Notes: generated by a model not told the origin, from the sequence alone. A stretch of DNA of 64,000 bases from Chaetorhynchus papuensis (GCA_013396525.1 VWYX01000394.1:62001-126000); one strand, 5' to 3'; shown: positions 50,206 through 61,480, counted from the first letter of the stretch. Numbers and translations are program-made.

Positions 50206-53200
50206 TTCTTCACTGTTCTGAGTTTATTGAGACTGGAATTAATCAACACACGTAAGGAATGCTTAAACTTGAAGAAGTCTCAACATATTTCTTTGAGGGT
50301 CTCCTGGGAATGCAGTGCTGGTCCATTTGGCAGGAGGGACAATAGCATGCTTCATTCAGGTAAGAACTACACAGCCAACTCCTGTGTTTTACCTAAGGCT
50401 GACAGGGAACGAGCACCTGACCGCTTTTGTGCGGGCTTGAACTTTCACTCAGACACCTTGTGAGCCATTTCCTTTCTCTGCAAAATGGGGTTAAATTGCT
50501 TGAGTAGCACCCTGAGATCCTCAGCTGAGAGACTTTGTGTAAGCACAGTTGTGCCACTCTGGGCTGAGCGGTAACTGCTGAGGGGCAGAAGCAATAGCTG
50601 AGTTCTCAGAGCCTGGTGCCTGCAGGGATGACCCTGCGTGCGCAGGAATTGTGTCAGTGCCTCCTCCGGAGGCAGCCTGCAGCTAGGAAATGCTTCCTCT
50701 TCCATTAGCACGGATGAAAGCAGAGGGAGCTTAAGCCTTGCAGGCACAATAGAGAAATGGCTCTGCCTTCCTCGTCATCCTTCCATTACAGGCCATAATG
50801 CTGCTCTCCTGCTTGCCTCACAGATGGGTTGATGGTCTAGCACTGGCACCATGGGAAGCATACTCTCCACTCTCCTCTTTTAGAAGAGTGTTACTCTTTC
50901 TACATGCAGTTCTCAAGTTCTCTCTTCCCATAGGAAAGTAGAGCTGGAAGTGATTTGCACATAACATCTAGTCTCTCAGCCTTCTCCAAAACACAGCTCT
51001 GCCATTTATGACTGACTTTTGCACAGTCTATTCTGAAGAGCCTACACGGGCAGGAGACTCTCCCATCTCTAAAAGCAAACTACTTCAATGCTGTAAGAAA
51101 ATTTTATTTGATATAATTTATTGTCACTTGTAATTTAAAACTATTATTCCTAATCCCAGTTAAAACAGGGTGAGTATTTATTCTTCCACATCTACCTTTA
51201 ACATAACTGAAGACTTTTATCAAATCTTCCTCAAATCTTCTTGTCCTTTCAGTAACACCCATCTTTATGGAGGACAAGTGACTGTGAAGGTTATTTTTTT
51301 TCTGAGGGCCCATGACATGAAAGGAACCCGGGAGAAGCTTTCTGTGTTTTTATTGTTTGGGGGTTTTTACTGCAAGAAAATTCTCATGACCATTGCTGCA
51401 CATTTGGCTCTGGTTATGGCTGGTAAAACAACAAAATCTGCACCATCTCCCAAAATACATAAATATTTTAGATTTTAAAGGCAAAAGTTACTGTCTAGAA
51501 ATATTAAATCATATCACTAAGAATTACCTAACCCTTGAACCAGGTTTTAAACTGTGATTCACTGAAGACATCAATCAATGATAGAAATAAGCATTTTTCC
51601 AGGAAGGCAGAAGCCCCTGAATAGAAGACCAAGGCAAATAAAAAAGATCTGTCTCTTAAATCATAGTCCACCTTACAGAAAAGCCAAGAATCTATAACAT
51701 TGCTGCATTACTGAAATTGCCTATTAGAGTCCTTTGAGAATTTCCCTTAAGACTTTTGAAACATTAAGAATGAGAAAAGAACAGGAATAAAAGTGCTCTT
51801 GATTTTCATCTTCTGTTATTTAACTTGAAAGCAAATATAAAGCAAGGCAGAGAATTCAGCTGGAGGCATTATTTTTGAAAGATGTATTTACTTGAAATAT
51901 TCTCACACTAGCAGTTACAAAAAAAAAAAAAAAAAGGAATTTAATGTAAAAGTAACAGCGTTTTCACAGATCTGGGGCTCTTGCTAGTGTTGCTTTGCCT
52001 TAGCTTAGCAAATCTGATGCTAGCTTCACCAAGAGCCTTACTGAAAAAATTCTTCCAAAAATTAGTTTTATTAAAATACTCTTTTTTCTCCTTCCCTCTT
52101 CTGTCCAAGCTGTATTAGATGTTAATCCCAAGCACGACTTTCACTACATGTCATCTACAAACAGTGTACTTGAGTAGCAAACAGATATGAAGAAAAAGAT
52201 CATTACTTAGTGGCCAAACCACTATTATACCTCATGCTGAAAAACAAACTAAAAGCACAGTGTTTTCTCTAGAAAGCTCCAAATGATGTCACCACCTGAC
52301 AGAGGTTTTCTCACAGAAATGGTATCTCCCTGTTCATCCAAGCCAAAGTAAAATGAAAGATTGCCATCATTGTGTAGATTATATATTACCCATGAAAGAT
52401 TGATTTTCTCTCTTTTACTTACTAAGTACTCAGCAGTCCACAGAGAAAGGTGATACGATCACAATAATAAATTTTATAGCTTTATTGCTCTGATTTTTTG
52501 TTTAGGAATTGTAAATCACTTTTAAAATAGAAGCTTAGCACAGAAGAAAAGGCAGTTCCCATTGGTATCTCTCTGTGAGCTGACAGATTATGAAATAGAC
52601 TCATACAACAAATGTGTAATCTGTCTAGAAAAGGCATTTTGTTGCATGGTATAAATTTCTGCTGGAGAAACTGTAAGAAAGGCTAAAACTCCTTAATTCC
52701 TCAGTGAACTTCTTAAGCCCACTCAAGAAAAAGCACTGGGCAGGCACAAGAAAGGTTCAAATTCCCTCCCCACCCTCTTACACTGCTTATGAAACAGCCC
52801 AAACTCTTTTAAAGGAACATGTCAATCCACTAGGCTTTTTTGTCTTTTTCCTTTTTAATTTTCCTCTTATTAATCAGCTAAGAATTGGAAATGCGTTCTT
52901 TTCTTACAAGCTTGTTTATATCTCAGAGTACTAACAAGGAAAAGCTGGAAAGAGACTACTGGAATAACAAAAAAGAGTGGTTGAACAAGGCAATTCTTTT
53001 TCTTCTAGTCTAGCCTTTCCAAAACCTGATGCCAATACCTAAAGCCACAACTTCATGAATGGCTTTGTAAAGGTGGACAACAACAGCTATGTTTAGGTCC
53101 CTGAAATCAAGGAAAATATTTAAAAAATCTGGAAAGGGAAAAAGAATAGAAGGCAGTATTTACATAAGCAAGTTTGCAAATATGGGGCTTCAAATATTGC

Positions 53201-53940
53201 ATCTTATGGTCAGAAAAAAGCTCCAATAATGCACAGACCAAGTTTTTGTTAAAACGAATGATGCATCTTCAGTCACTAGAAGTTTTGAAACTTCTGATCT
53301 TCAGTATTTGGCAAACAATACCCAATACATAATAAATAAGGATAACACTTGTGGGTTTTTTTAATTAATAAGGCACCAACTATAAGAGGGAGAAACAGGT
53401 GTGGCAGGCAGGTATTACAGATACCTATAATGTGTAGTGCCCTTCCTTAAAAACCTCAAGTGCTTAGTTTATATAATTTAAATATATTCAACGTAAAATT
53501 CTCCAATATAATTTCTCTCCCCCAGAAAGTGAAACCATTTTAATTCATATAAATAAAAAGTTTACCCGTGCAAGAATGAAAGTATAAATAAACTCAAATC
53601 TAGAAAGCAGGGTATATCTTCATAATATATACTATTTTTCAAAGCTAACTCTGATATACCAATAATTTCTGCCCAAGATAGAATTATGAGAACTTTCTCA
53701 AAAGAACACTCCTTTTTGAGAACAACATTCCCTTTCTATGTGGCAGGTTCTATTTTCTGTGACTAACAGTTTAATTCAATCACAAATATTCATTCAGCAG
53801 CACTAAATATTATAACTCCAGTGGCAGTATGAGCTGTTAAGAAACACTTCAATGTGACAGCCATAAGTTTTAAGCCCATCATCAAAGATTTAATTGCATA
53901 ACATAGGGACAGGAGCTGGTTGCAGGTGTAGCTCTCTCAC
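50206..53940. other. non-coding stretch
   Basis: No gene supported. A somewhat GC-richer patch at 50,380-50,780 contains two short dyads, CCTGCG-TG-CGCAGG near 50,633 and TGCCTCC-TCC-GGAGGCA near 50,658. A poly-A run lies near 51,920. Confidence 0.5.
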
Positions 53941-53944
53941 TTGA

Positions 53945-53986
53945 TGACTCATATTATTGACTCATTTTAATGATTTTAATGACTCA
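53945..53986. promoter_or_regulatory. cluster of three AP-1 consensus sites
   Basis: TGACTCA, the consensus site for AP-1 (Fos/Jun) and related bZIP dimers, occurs exactly three times, at 53,945-53,951, 53,958-53,964 and 53,980-53,986. Three copies in 42 bases is far denser than expected by chance. It may be an enhancer, or a locally duplicated AT-rich sequence that happens to contain the motif. The neighbouring 'tgatttta' and 'tgatgatt' words suggest some slippage. Confidence 0.5.
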
Positions 53987-54399
53987 TTGTGATGATTGCA
54001 GCAACATAAATTCAGTTTGTTTTGTCAGCAACATACAGATATCAGCGAAGCACTCCAGAGAGAACAACATAAGCAGCTGAAATTAAATAAAAAATATAAA
54101 AACCTTTTTTTTTTTTTGAGTATTAGCATTGATGTCAGACACACAAATCCAGTGTTGTTTACAATACCCCTAATTTGCTTGTGGCATTCTTCCCAGAAGA
54201 AAGTGGCTGTTCACTTGTTGAAGGGTGTTTCTGTTGTTCTTGATTGATGAGGCCAATGCTATGAAAGGTCGAGGCCACCCCTGGTTCGCTGCTGAGACAC
54301 TAAGCATGTAATTTCAAGGCGTTTGTTACAGCTGACATGTCCATATCTGTACAAGTTTGCTCACTTGAATACACTAGCTGTCCTCTCCCTTTGTGAGAG
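53987..54399. other. spacer before the LTR-like element
   Basis: AT-rich sequence with a poly-T run at about 54,106-54,117. No gene recognised. Confidence 0.5.
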
Positions 54400-55185
54400 G
54401 GTGATGGGGCAGAGTGGAAGAAGAAATTGTCATCCATCTCCTCCCTTCTCCCCATGGAAGCTGCCAGATTCACACCTGTTTGTCTTGAACTGCCTGAGTC
54501 TGCAGCAGCCAGCTCCCCTAAGGGGTCAGCAAAACCCCAAACCAGTCTGTATCCTAATGGAGCTGAGAACTGCTAACATGGGAAATATCTTGGTCACACA
54601 CCAGTCTCTTGTGCTTACTGAGAGCCTGGGCAGGAGGACACCTGTGGAGAGCTGGGAGCCCTTGGATCAGGAGCCCTCTGTACTCCTTTGGAGGAGAGAA
54701 GCCTGAGGGCAGAAGGACTCAGAGATAAGAAACTTCTCTCTGGGTTATGGTGACCAAAGGAACCACCCCCAGCATGCCTTGCTGCTCTATGGTAATACCT
54801 TGTACCCAGCTGGCTAATTGGTTCCTACCCCACCCCCTGACTTTGCCATAAATGACCCCTGCCCCGGCCTTTGGGCTTTAGGGAGTTGCTGTCCCTGGTT
54901 CCCTTCACAGGGGCTGCTGGACAATAAAGGCTGCCCTGTGGAACTGCCACACGCAGCCCCCTCGTCTCTCTGTCCCCGAGTCTGCCTCGGGTGGTTTCAC
55001 AAAGAGCTGAATCACAAGAGCTGAGATCACCTGTGGCAGAGAAGCTGCTGCACTTGCTGAAATCATCCATGGCTTAGGGGAGGTGCTGAGGCCCCTGGAG
55101 AAGCCCTTCCCTGAGGGGACGCTGTCTCCAGGAAGGTTGCAACACACCGGGCTACCCCCGGTTTCCCCCGAATGCGACACACACC
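54400..55185 (+). mobile_element. ERVK-style solo LTR
   Basis: A GC-richer block with the layout of a retroviral LTR. It begins near 'tgatggggcagagtggaaga', has a TATA-like CATAAAT at 54,847-54,853, then AATAAA at 54,923-54,928 about 75 bases later. A pyrimidine-rich U5 follows ('cctcgtctctctgtccccga', 'gtctgcctcgggtgg') and ends near 'cccccgaatgcgacaca'. The spacing of promoter and polyadenylation signal fits a short R region. I recall similar LTRs in songbird ERVK families but cannot name the subfamily. No target-site duplication was found, so both ends are approximate. No internal retroviral genes flank it. Confidence 0.65.
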
Positions 55186-55490
55186 AACTTCATTCCCTGG
55201 GTCCTGGTGCTCACAGACATCCCCAGTAATGGGAGTGTCAGAGGAGAGGTGATTTCCATACCTAAGACATAAAGAAGTATTTCCAAAATCAATTGCTGCC
55301 AGGCAACTTGAGTATCTACGCATAGATTGAGCCATAACTACTAATCAGTTAAAAAATTGTCAAAAAAGTCGTGTACCAAATTAAAACCATGAGTTGCTTA
55401 GCTCAGCAGCAAACAGGAACTGGGGACAAGGTGCCCCCAAGTAAGCCATAGGCCAGTCCTCTCTTAAATTTTCAGTACCCAAACTGTACT

Positions 55491-55574
55491 AGAACTACTA
55501 ATATCTTCATTTGGGTTTTTTTCTCCAACAGACATTTTTTTCTAGAAGTTTTCTGAAGGATTTATCATTCTCAG
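55491..55574 (+). repeat. 84-bp dispersed direct repeat, copy 1
   Basis: Starts 'agaactactaatatcttcat' and ends 'tttatcattctcag'. It matches copy 2 (56,885-56,968) at 79 of 84 positions with no gaps. It is not part of the nearby LTR or CR1 sequences. Confidence 0.93.
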
Positions 55575-56884
55575 TTAGGCTCACCTTTAAATTCACCTTT
55601 GAAGAAGTAGTCTAGTATGTGTAAAGTATCCTCAGACCTGTACCATGCCAGAGATTAACTGTCATCCACTTCGCTAAAATCACAAAAAAGTGATACTTTT
55701 CTGATAACAAGCCTAATCTATTTTTTTTATAATTATAGTCTTAGCATGCAAAATCTTGGTCATAACAAAGCAGCATTTTGTTTCCAGTGCTGACAAATAA
55801 AACTGTGATCTTTAAAATACAGCAGGTTTTTTCACAGCTTTTAACAGCCCTAGAGTACCTGTGCTGTTAAGGTAAAATACTTACATTGTTCAAATTCTCA
55901 TTTTGAAAAGCTCAGCCAAATTTTGTTATGAGGGATACATCTACATTTTTTCTTTCTGTTTCTTATAAACATTTTTTCCATCTCAAATGAGAAAATATTT
56001 AACAGAAGAGCAAACTTCCTGATTACTTACCTGACTATCCAAGTACTAACTCTTTGGTCTGATCTCTTTACCTTCCCATGGAACCTTTTTACATAGCACT
56101 TTTAGCCAGATCTGCGGATAACATGTCTGAAGAGCATCCTCTTGGAAATGCTCTCATTCTTTCTGTGGTAGACACCAGCAGATGCACAGAAAGAAAAAAC
56201 TCCTCAGAGTTCATCACACTGCAAAATCCCTTGAAAAACGCTGTGTTGGAAAGAAAGTTATGGCAAAATAGCTCAAATTGTGTGACTTTTTCACTGTTGA
56301 AACCACATCACTTTGATTTTAAAGTAATGCTTAGTCTGATGAGAAGCTACTGAAAATAAACGCAGCAAAACACATGTGGCTCTGAAAGTTAGTGGAAAAG
56401 GCTTTTTTTTATGGGCTTGAATGTCATAAACCATCATGGAATCTTCACAGACTCATAATTTATAGAAATTCTAGTTATTTCTCATACCTAGTTCAAACTA
56501 TCTTTTGCTTCTCTTCTTTACCTTCTTCTGTTTCCATATCAGATTGATAAAACTAAATGCCTTCTTTCATCAATCAAATAAACCAAGTGGCCTAGTCCTG
56601 TTACAGAAAGCATCCCAGCAGCTCCTCCTGGCCCCACTGACAGTGACAGTACAAAGACATTCTCCAAAAGAAAGAGCACAGTCAATCACACTCAGAAGTC
56701 CAGTTTCTTTTGGCCTGTTCAACCAGGCCTACTTTTCTCCTCTTCCAGATCAATAGAAATGTTTCTAAGGATAAGTGGAGAAGATAAACCCCTATTCTAT
56801 TCCAGTTTTTGCAACAATAAAAGCAAAATAAACCATCATCATTTTTTCTTTCTGATCTGGTGCCATGACTGATCTTACAGATAG

Positions 56885-56968
56885 AGAACTACTAATAGCT
56901 TCATTCGGGTTTTTTACTCCAAAAGACATTTTTTTCTAGAAGTTTTCTGAAGGATTTATCATTCCCAG
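56885..56968 (+). repeat. 84-bp dispersed direct repeat, copy 2
   Basis: Same length and orientation as copy 1, about 1.39 kb away, with five substitutions. Similarity ends abruptly on both sides, as for a small segmental copy or two insertions of one unknown element. Confidence 0.93.
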
Positions 56969-57386
56969 AAACTCACTTTGTATACTTTTGCCACAGTATG
57001 AGTATGGAGTAAAAAGCCAAAAAGATAGCTAAAATTTAAAAATAAAGCTTTCATTTACCTTGAATGAGCATTCTGTGTCAGTGAGCATCCAAACCATTAT
57101 CCCCCATCAACTTTAACAATCATGTCCTTTGAAATAAAAGAATTATTTTTGTTTTGCAATGCTATTAGTTGAGTTAGAGTGACCAAGACCAGTCCAGCAG
57201 CAACTGATTTCAGAAAGCAAGTACTTGATAGCTTACAAAAACACAAAGCAGGAGCAACTCAGACCTGCCTGGTGAGTTTACAGCTACCCATTCTGGTGTA
57301 AGCAACATTTTGGGGACAAGGAATTAGCACAATTGAATTGCAAGGAGAGCAAACAAGTTTAGAAACCCTAAACTTTTGCTGCTTCA

Positions 57387-58281
57387 TCAGTCAAATGGAA
57401 CTGTAAAGTCTTTAAAGCCAGACACATTAATGTGCATTTGTGCCAGCAAACTACTCAAGCCTTCAAAGCACAAAATGCCCTGAAGATTCGGAGTCCTGCT
57501 GCCTGCTCTGGAGCTATTCATGCCCTCTACAACCACCATATGCTTCAGCTTAATGGGGGCCTTCAGGAACAAGGCATTAGTGTACATTTTAGAACCTCTT
57601 TGAGATGAAATTCGAAATGAAAGAAAAAAAAATGCCTTTAAAGTGGTGTCATCAGGTAGAGTTTTAAAAAACACTTTTGTAAAAGGCATCATCAGCTGTA
57701 AACCAGCATATGAGGACATGTATGTACTAACAGAGTTGATTAAGTCCAGTCCATATTTGTAATGGCCAAAAACGATAAAGGTGAGGGAAATTCGGTGATC
57801 AGTTAATGTTTCAAGTGATAAGGCAGAATAGTGATGTAATTTGTAGCAGAGGATGGACTGTCTAAGAGGAAATGGAGGATCTCTTCAATCCTTGGAGGCC
57901 AAGAGCTGTCTGCATTACACAGGGCATGAGCCACACTGCAAAGACCATCTGGAGGAAGTCTGCAAAACTCTTCCCTGTTATACTTGCTCCCCACATAGAC
58001 AGCAGCTTCCAGAATTCAGGAGTTCCTTTCTGCAATTTTTTCAGCAGGACTAGCGTATGTTTTTGCATTGAAAACAGGGAGCAGTGCAGGCTCTTTCTGG
58101 AAGAGATTGGGTTGCCTTCAAAAAGCTGAAGAAGTTCAGACATTTCGCTACATCCTGGCTTATCCACAATAGCAAAGAAAAAAAAAAGGTCATCAGCCTG
58201 TAAGAAATTTCCTATGGAACTTAGAGCTGTAATAATTACAATTTTATCACCTTTGTAATTAAGGAAGAACGTAGCCTCCAA
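57387..58281 (-). pseudogene. decayed, frame-shifted coding-like block of unknown identity
   Basis: On the minus strand three adjoining frames stay open one after another: one for about 139 codons from 58,281, a second at about 57,994-57,850 and a third from about 57,850 to the stop at 57,387. Read in order they give protein-like sequence throughout, including 'LCSVAHALCNADSSWPPRIE' in the second frame and 'SAGSR-TPNLQ'-type hydrophilic segments in the third. Two frameshifts and no splice signals at the shifts point to a processed pseudogene or a dead gene fragment. The order of helical then beta-like segments faintly recalls large lipid-transfer proteins, but I cannot assign a family and the resemblance may be imaginary. 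Sequencing indels are another explanation for the shifts. Confidence 0.4.
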
Positions 58282-60101
58282 ATACCTCTGATTTATATAT
58301 TAAATACCTCAAATGGGAAATTTGCCGTCTCTTATTTCCAAACTCACAATATCCAACATAACCATCCAAAAAGTGACAAAAAGTTAAAATAAAAGCGGTG
58401 TGAATAAAATCTAATTTCTTGATAAAGAGGCCAAACCAGAAGTTTTACCAAAAAAGTTTTGCTTATCAAAGAATATTTGAATATTGAATTGAATGTGGTA
58501 GTTTTAGTAAGAGTACGCTTACATACGGTAAATAGATTTCTGTAGTACCAAGTCAAATAACACTAAGGACAGCAATTAAAAATCCTCCTGTTCATTTTTA
58601 TGTGGAAAGTGACATTTATTCCTATTCTGAAAAATGCAGTGTATTATATATTTCTCTTCTTGTAATATTTCAAATGTCTTCAAAGATACATAAATTTAAG
58701 AACATCCTTGTGATAAATCATTAAATGCCTCTCACAGGAAAAGACACACTTATTTTCTACATGTCAATTTAGTCAGTTCAGCCATTAATTTAATGTGTGT
58801 AATTGCTTCAGTTAACAGTCAGAGAACTCAGAAGCTTATACCAACTAAGACCTTGGCAGGAAATTACCTAGTTCATGATGATTTATAAGACACATAAAAG
58901 AATTGAAATACTGAAGGATTGCCTAGGAAAGGATGTGTTTTCAATCAAGTGCAAGAACACAGAGCTCGGTGAGAATCACTCCTACTAAACCTCCTTTAAT
59001 CATTCACAGTTTACTATTTTTTCTCTAAATTAAAAATTACTGTTTGAATGTCTGTATTACTTGTACATAAAACCAACCAATATTTCTGAAGAATTCTGCT
59101 CCTCCCAATTGAATTGTAGCAATTTGTTAGAAATGTCAATAAATATTCGAATTCTCTTAGAAGAGCTAAAAGGAGTTAAAAAGGAGATGTTTTCTACAGC
59201 ACCAAAAAATCCATTGAAACTAGAAAAGTTATTTTTATCCAATTCAGAATACGCAGCTGAGTTTTAACCTGATCTGTCTGTTTCTATTACTGTTGAAAAA
59301 CATTTCAAAGTTTTCGGCCGGCGAAGATTTAATTTTTACTTTTGGATAAATATAAAGAAGTCTTAAATCACTACTTAAAAGTGAGCAATAAGCCCACAAG
59401 CTTCTGAAACACCTCCTGCAGTGCCCAGAAGGTAACAGGTTTCTACTCGTTGTTTCACCAGTCCATTCATGAACCTTAAGGTTTAAGGACTGGATCTGAA
59501 CTGTGTTTATCAGAATAAGATTTAGAATTGTGTGTAGGATTAGGATTGTTTAACAGCCCCACAGAAGATGCAGTATCACAGCAAGAACACAGGCAACCAG
59601 CTAAGGCAGAATATTAAACTCTTAATCAAACAGGCTGTATTACAGCGAATTCCATTTGTGTTGGTTTTTTTTAAAAAGTTGGGGTCACTCAGAGGGAATG
59701 TTTTGCTCTGTGTTAAAGCCTGGAGGTGACTTAGAAAAGACAGAGCTTGGTTTTTTCAAGTTACCACAGAATTTAGGTTTATAATACTGGGAACACAGTA
59801 TAAAAATGTGAGCCTTCTTACAGATATTGCTAAGTCCTTGCGATCTTAATAGTCTCTGGCATATATTGATTTCTCAATTTATTTTATTTGCATAAACTGG
59901 TCCATAATCTAGATATAAATACACCCATAGGCCAAAACCAGAAAAGCCTATTCAAATGCCTTTTCCTCATGGGCCCATTGTGGTCCAGAGTTAATTTCAG
60001 TAGAACCTGCAGAGAAACCAGGAGGCCACTGACACAGACCCATCTCTTAACAGGGTTGCTGATATTTTAGTCATTGCTTGTGTGGCTGTCTTTCCTTGCA
60101 G
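58282..60101. other. non-coding stretch or intron upstream of the 60-kb exons
   Basis: No repeat recognised. A plus-strand frame at 59,061-59,267 (68 codons) reads as lysine- and leucine-rich, protein-like sequence ending in TAA, but has no good splice acceptor in front of it. Other frames look random. Confidence 0.45.
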
Positions 60102-60305
60102 ATTTATGGAAAATGGTCACGTGCAATGGGAACTTCAAGGATTTCTCAGGCGATATCTGAGAACCTTTGACTTAGACTGGTTTCACTGGATAGATATAAA
60201 CTCAGCCCATCTCACTGCTGCCTGGATCCTTACAGAATCAAGTCCACAGTTACCTGAATGTCCTGAATATACCACCGTTCTCGCTGCCCCTGGATTGACT
60301 CTGAA
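60102..60305 (+). CDS. internal coding exon of an unrecognised gene
   Basis: This 204-base exon is bounded by a strong acceptor (tgtctttccttgcag) and a good donor (CTGAA|GTAAGG). It is open in one frame throughout, starting with the third base of a codon and ending after the second, and encodes 67 whole residues beginning FMENGHVQWELQGFLRRYLR. It is rich in aromatic residues (a WFHW cluster) with amphipathic helical segments, and shows no signal peptide, membrane span or catalytic motif that I recognise. The phase matches the next exon exactly, which chance frames seldom do. The remaining 5' exons should lie upstream on the plus strand but were not identified. I do not recognise the family. 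Confidence 0.65.
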
Positions 60306-60468
60306 GTAAGGGCAAGACATTTGATAAGTATATGGGTGCAGTAATTTTCACACTGAGAAACATCTGAAAAACATTGTGAGAGCAGCAGATAAGAGAAAAA
60401 ACACACAACAATTTATTTTAATGTACTGTTGTAATGATTTCTCTTTTTCCCCCTTCTTTTTTTTAAAG

Positions 60469-60667
60469 GATAATGAAGGGAGAAAAAGGTTTCCTCCTTA
60501 AAATGCTTGGTACTGAATTATTTCCAGATAAAGTATGGCATCTCACTGGGTACCTAGAAGAATCACGTATTTTAGGCATGCAGTTTCCACCTCTCTTATT
60601 TGCAGGTGCTCTGAAAACACTGTTGGATCCTGAATTGTCAGATGAGCAGTTGTTTCTCTGCCCATAG
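60469..60667 (+). CDS. terminal coding exon of the same unrecognised gene
   Basis: The intron of 163 bases (60,306-60,468) begins GTAAGG and ends in a long pyrimidine tract (ctctttttcccccttctttt) and AAAG. The first base of this exon completes a lysine codon and the frame continues for 65 residues to TAG at 60,665-60,667. Joined with the previous exon this gives the last 133 residues of a protein whose end reads LLDPELSDEQLFLCP. The sequence looks like soluble alpha-helical protein. A second good acceptor-like site (ctcttatttgcag, ending at 60,606) lies inside the exon and could be used alternatively. No AATAAA was seen close behind the stop. The gene is not recognised, and a recent pseudogene cannot be excluded. 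Confidence 0.65.
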
Positions 60668-61020
60668 CATCACTAGAACATTAGTGAGAAGATAATTCAT
60701 GTATTGTTGCAACTGCAGGTTTGGAGGGTACTTTGGGGAAGGTTGTTGGTCGGTTTGTTTGGTTTAATTTAATTTACTTTATACAGAATCACAAGCATTC
60801 GTACAAGTGATGAACAGGTGAAGAAAACCAGAGAAGCCAATAACAATTCTTCAATGGTTGTGTGTGAAATAATTTAACTCCTGCAAACCTCCACCTCCTC
60901 AAGCTAAGAAAGTGGGAGTGATCATATGGTCCAGACAAAGGTCCTTAGCTCAGGTGCTTTGCCCCAGTTAGTTCCCATGATGACCAATAACAAAAGAGAA
61001 GAGAAGGAATTTAAGCATGA
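60668..61020 (+). other. possible 3' untranslated region
   Basis: Sequence following the stop codon of the unrecognised plus-strand gene. No canonical AATAAA was found in this interval, so the end of the transcript is unknown. Confidence 0.3.
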
Positions 61021-61480
61021 ACACTGTCAGTGCCAAATTTCCAGCACCCCAAGGAGCAGTTCTATTGACACCATTGATGCCTTTTCCTGGTATTCTAGGT
61101 CTTAAAATCAAGAGGCAAACACGGTTAGAAGGGGAAAAGGGGTCTTACCTGTAAGGATCCTTAGGTGCACCACGTCCAGGTCGAATGCACCTCCATGCAC
61201 CCCGCAATGGCCACCGCAATCCCCCTCCTCTAGATCTGGTCTTCCATTCTAGGTCTTACTAATTAGCATATCTATCCAAAATTCCCCAATGAGAGGCTCA
61301 AATGAGCCCCCCTCCCCAAGGAACCTTCCCCTGGATGGGTCTATCTTAGTTTACAAAATGTGTTCTGGAGAGGACCTTGGGGTCTGGGGCACACTGATCC
61401 CTCACTACGAAGCTTCTACAATGTTCAGTCTCCTAGCTTGACAAACAAGTCCAAGAATGTAGGCAAAAAGCACTGAGAAT
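61021..61480 (-). mobile_element. LTR-like retroviral fragment, minus strand
   Basis: Read on the minus strand the block contains 'cattggggaattttggatag' and 'atatgctaattagtaagacc', then a GC-rich segment, 'ctaaggatccttacaggtaa' and 'gaccccttttcccc'. These words recall U3 and R-U5 segments of songbird ERV LTRs. A weak 'atttggcactgacag' near 61,021-61,042 might be a degenerate primer-binding site. The identity is from memory of similar LTRs, the ends are uncertain and no internal genes are visible. Confidence 0.4.
61092..61258. repeat. 13-bp direct repeats flanking a 141-bp segment
   Basis: ATTCTAGGTCTTA occurs exactly at 61,092-61,104 and 61,246-61,258. The enclosed 141 bases include the GC-rich part of the LTR-like fragment. 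The pair could be a target-site duplication of a small insertion, or a short repeat internal to the LTR. Confidence 0.85.

Larger units (their letters stand above)
55186..57386. other. non-coding stretch with an 84-bp dispersed duplication
   Basis: Apart from the pair of 84-bp repeats listed separately, no gene is supported. A 91-codon plus-strand frame at 56,078-56,353 has a possible splice acceptor ('tttttacatag') and a possible donor ('TTTAAA|GTAATG' near 56,323), but the donor is weak and the peptide is not recognised. Confidence 0.45.

Noticed and set aside
54323..55335. Frames of 68-127 codons on both strands
   Set aside because: They lie within the GC-richer LTR-like element, where long chance frames are expected. 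None resembles a retroviral protein.
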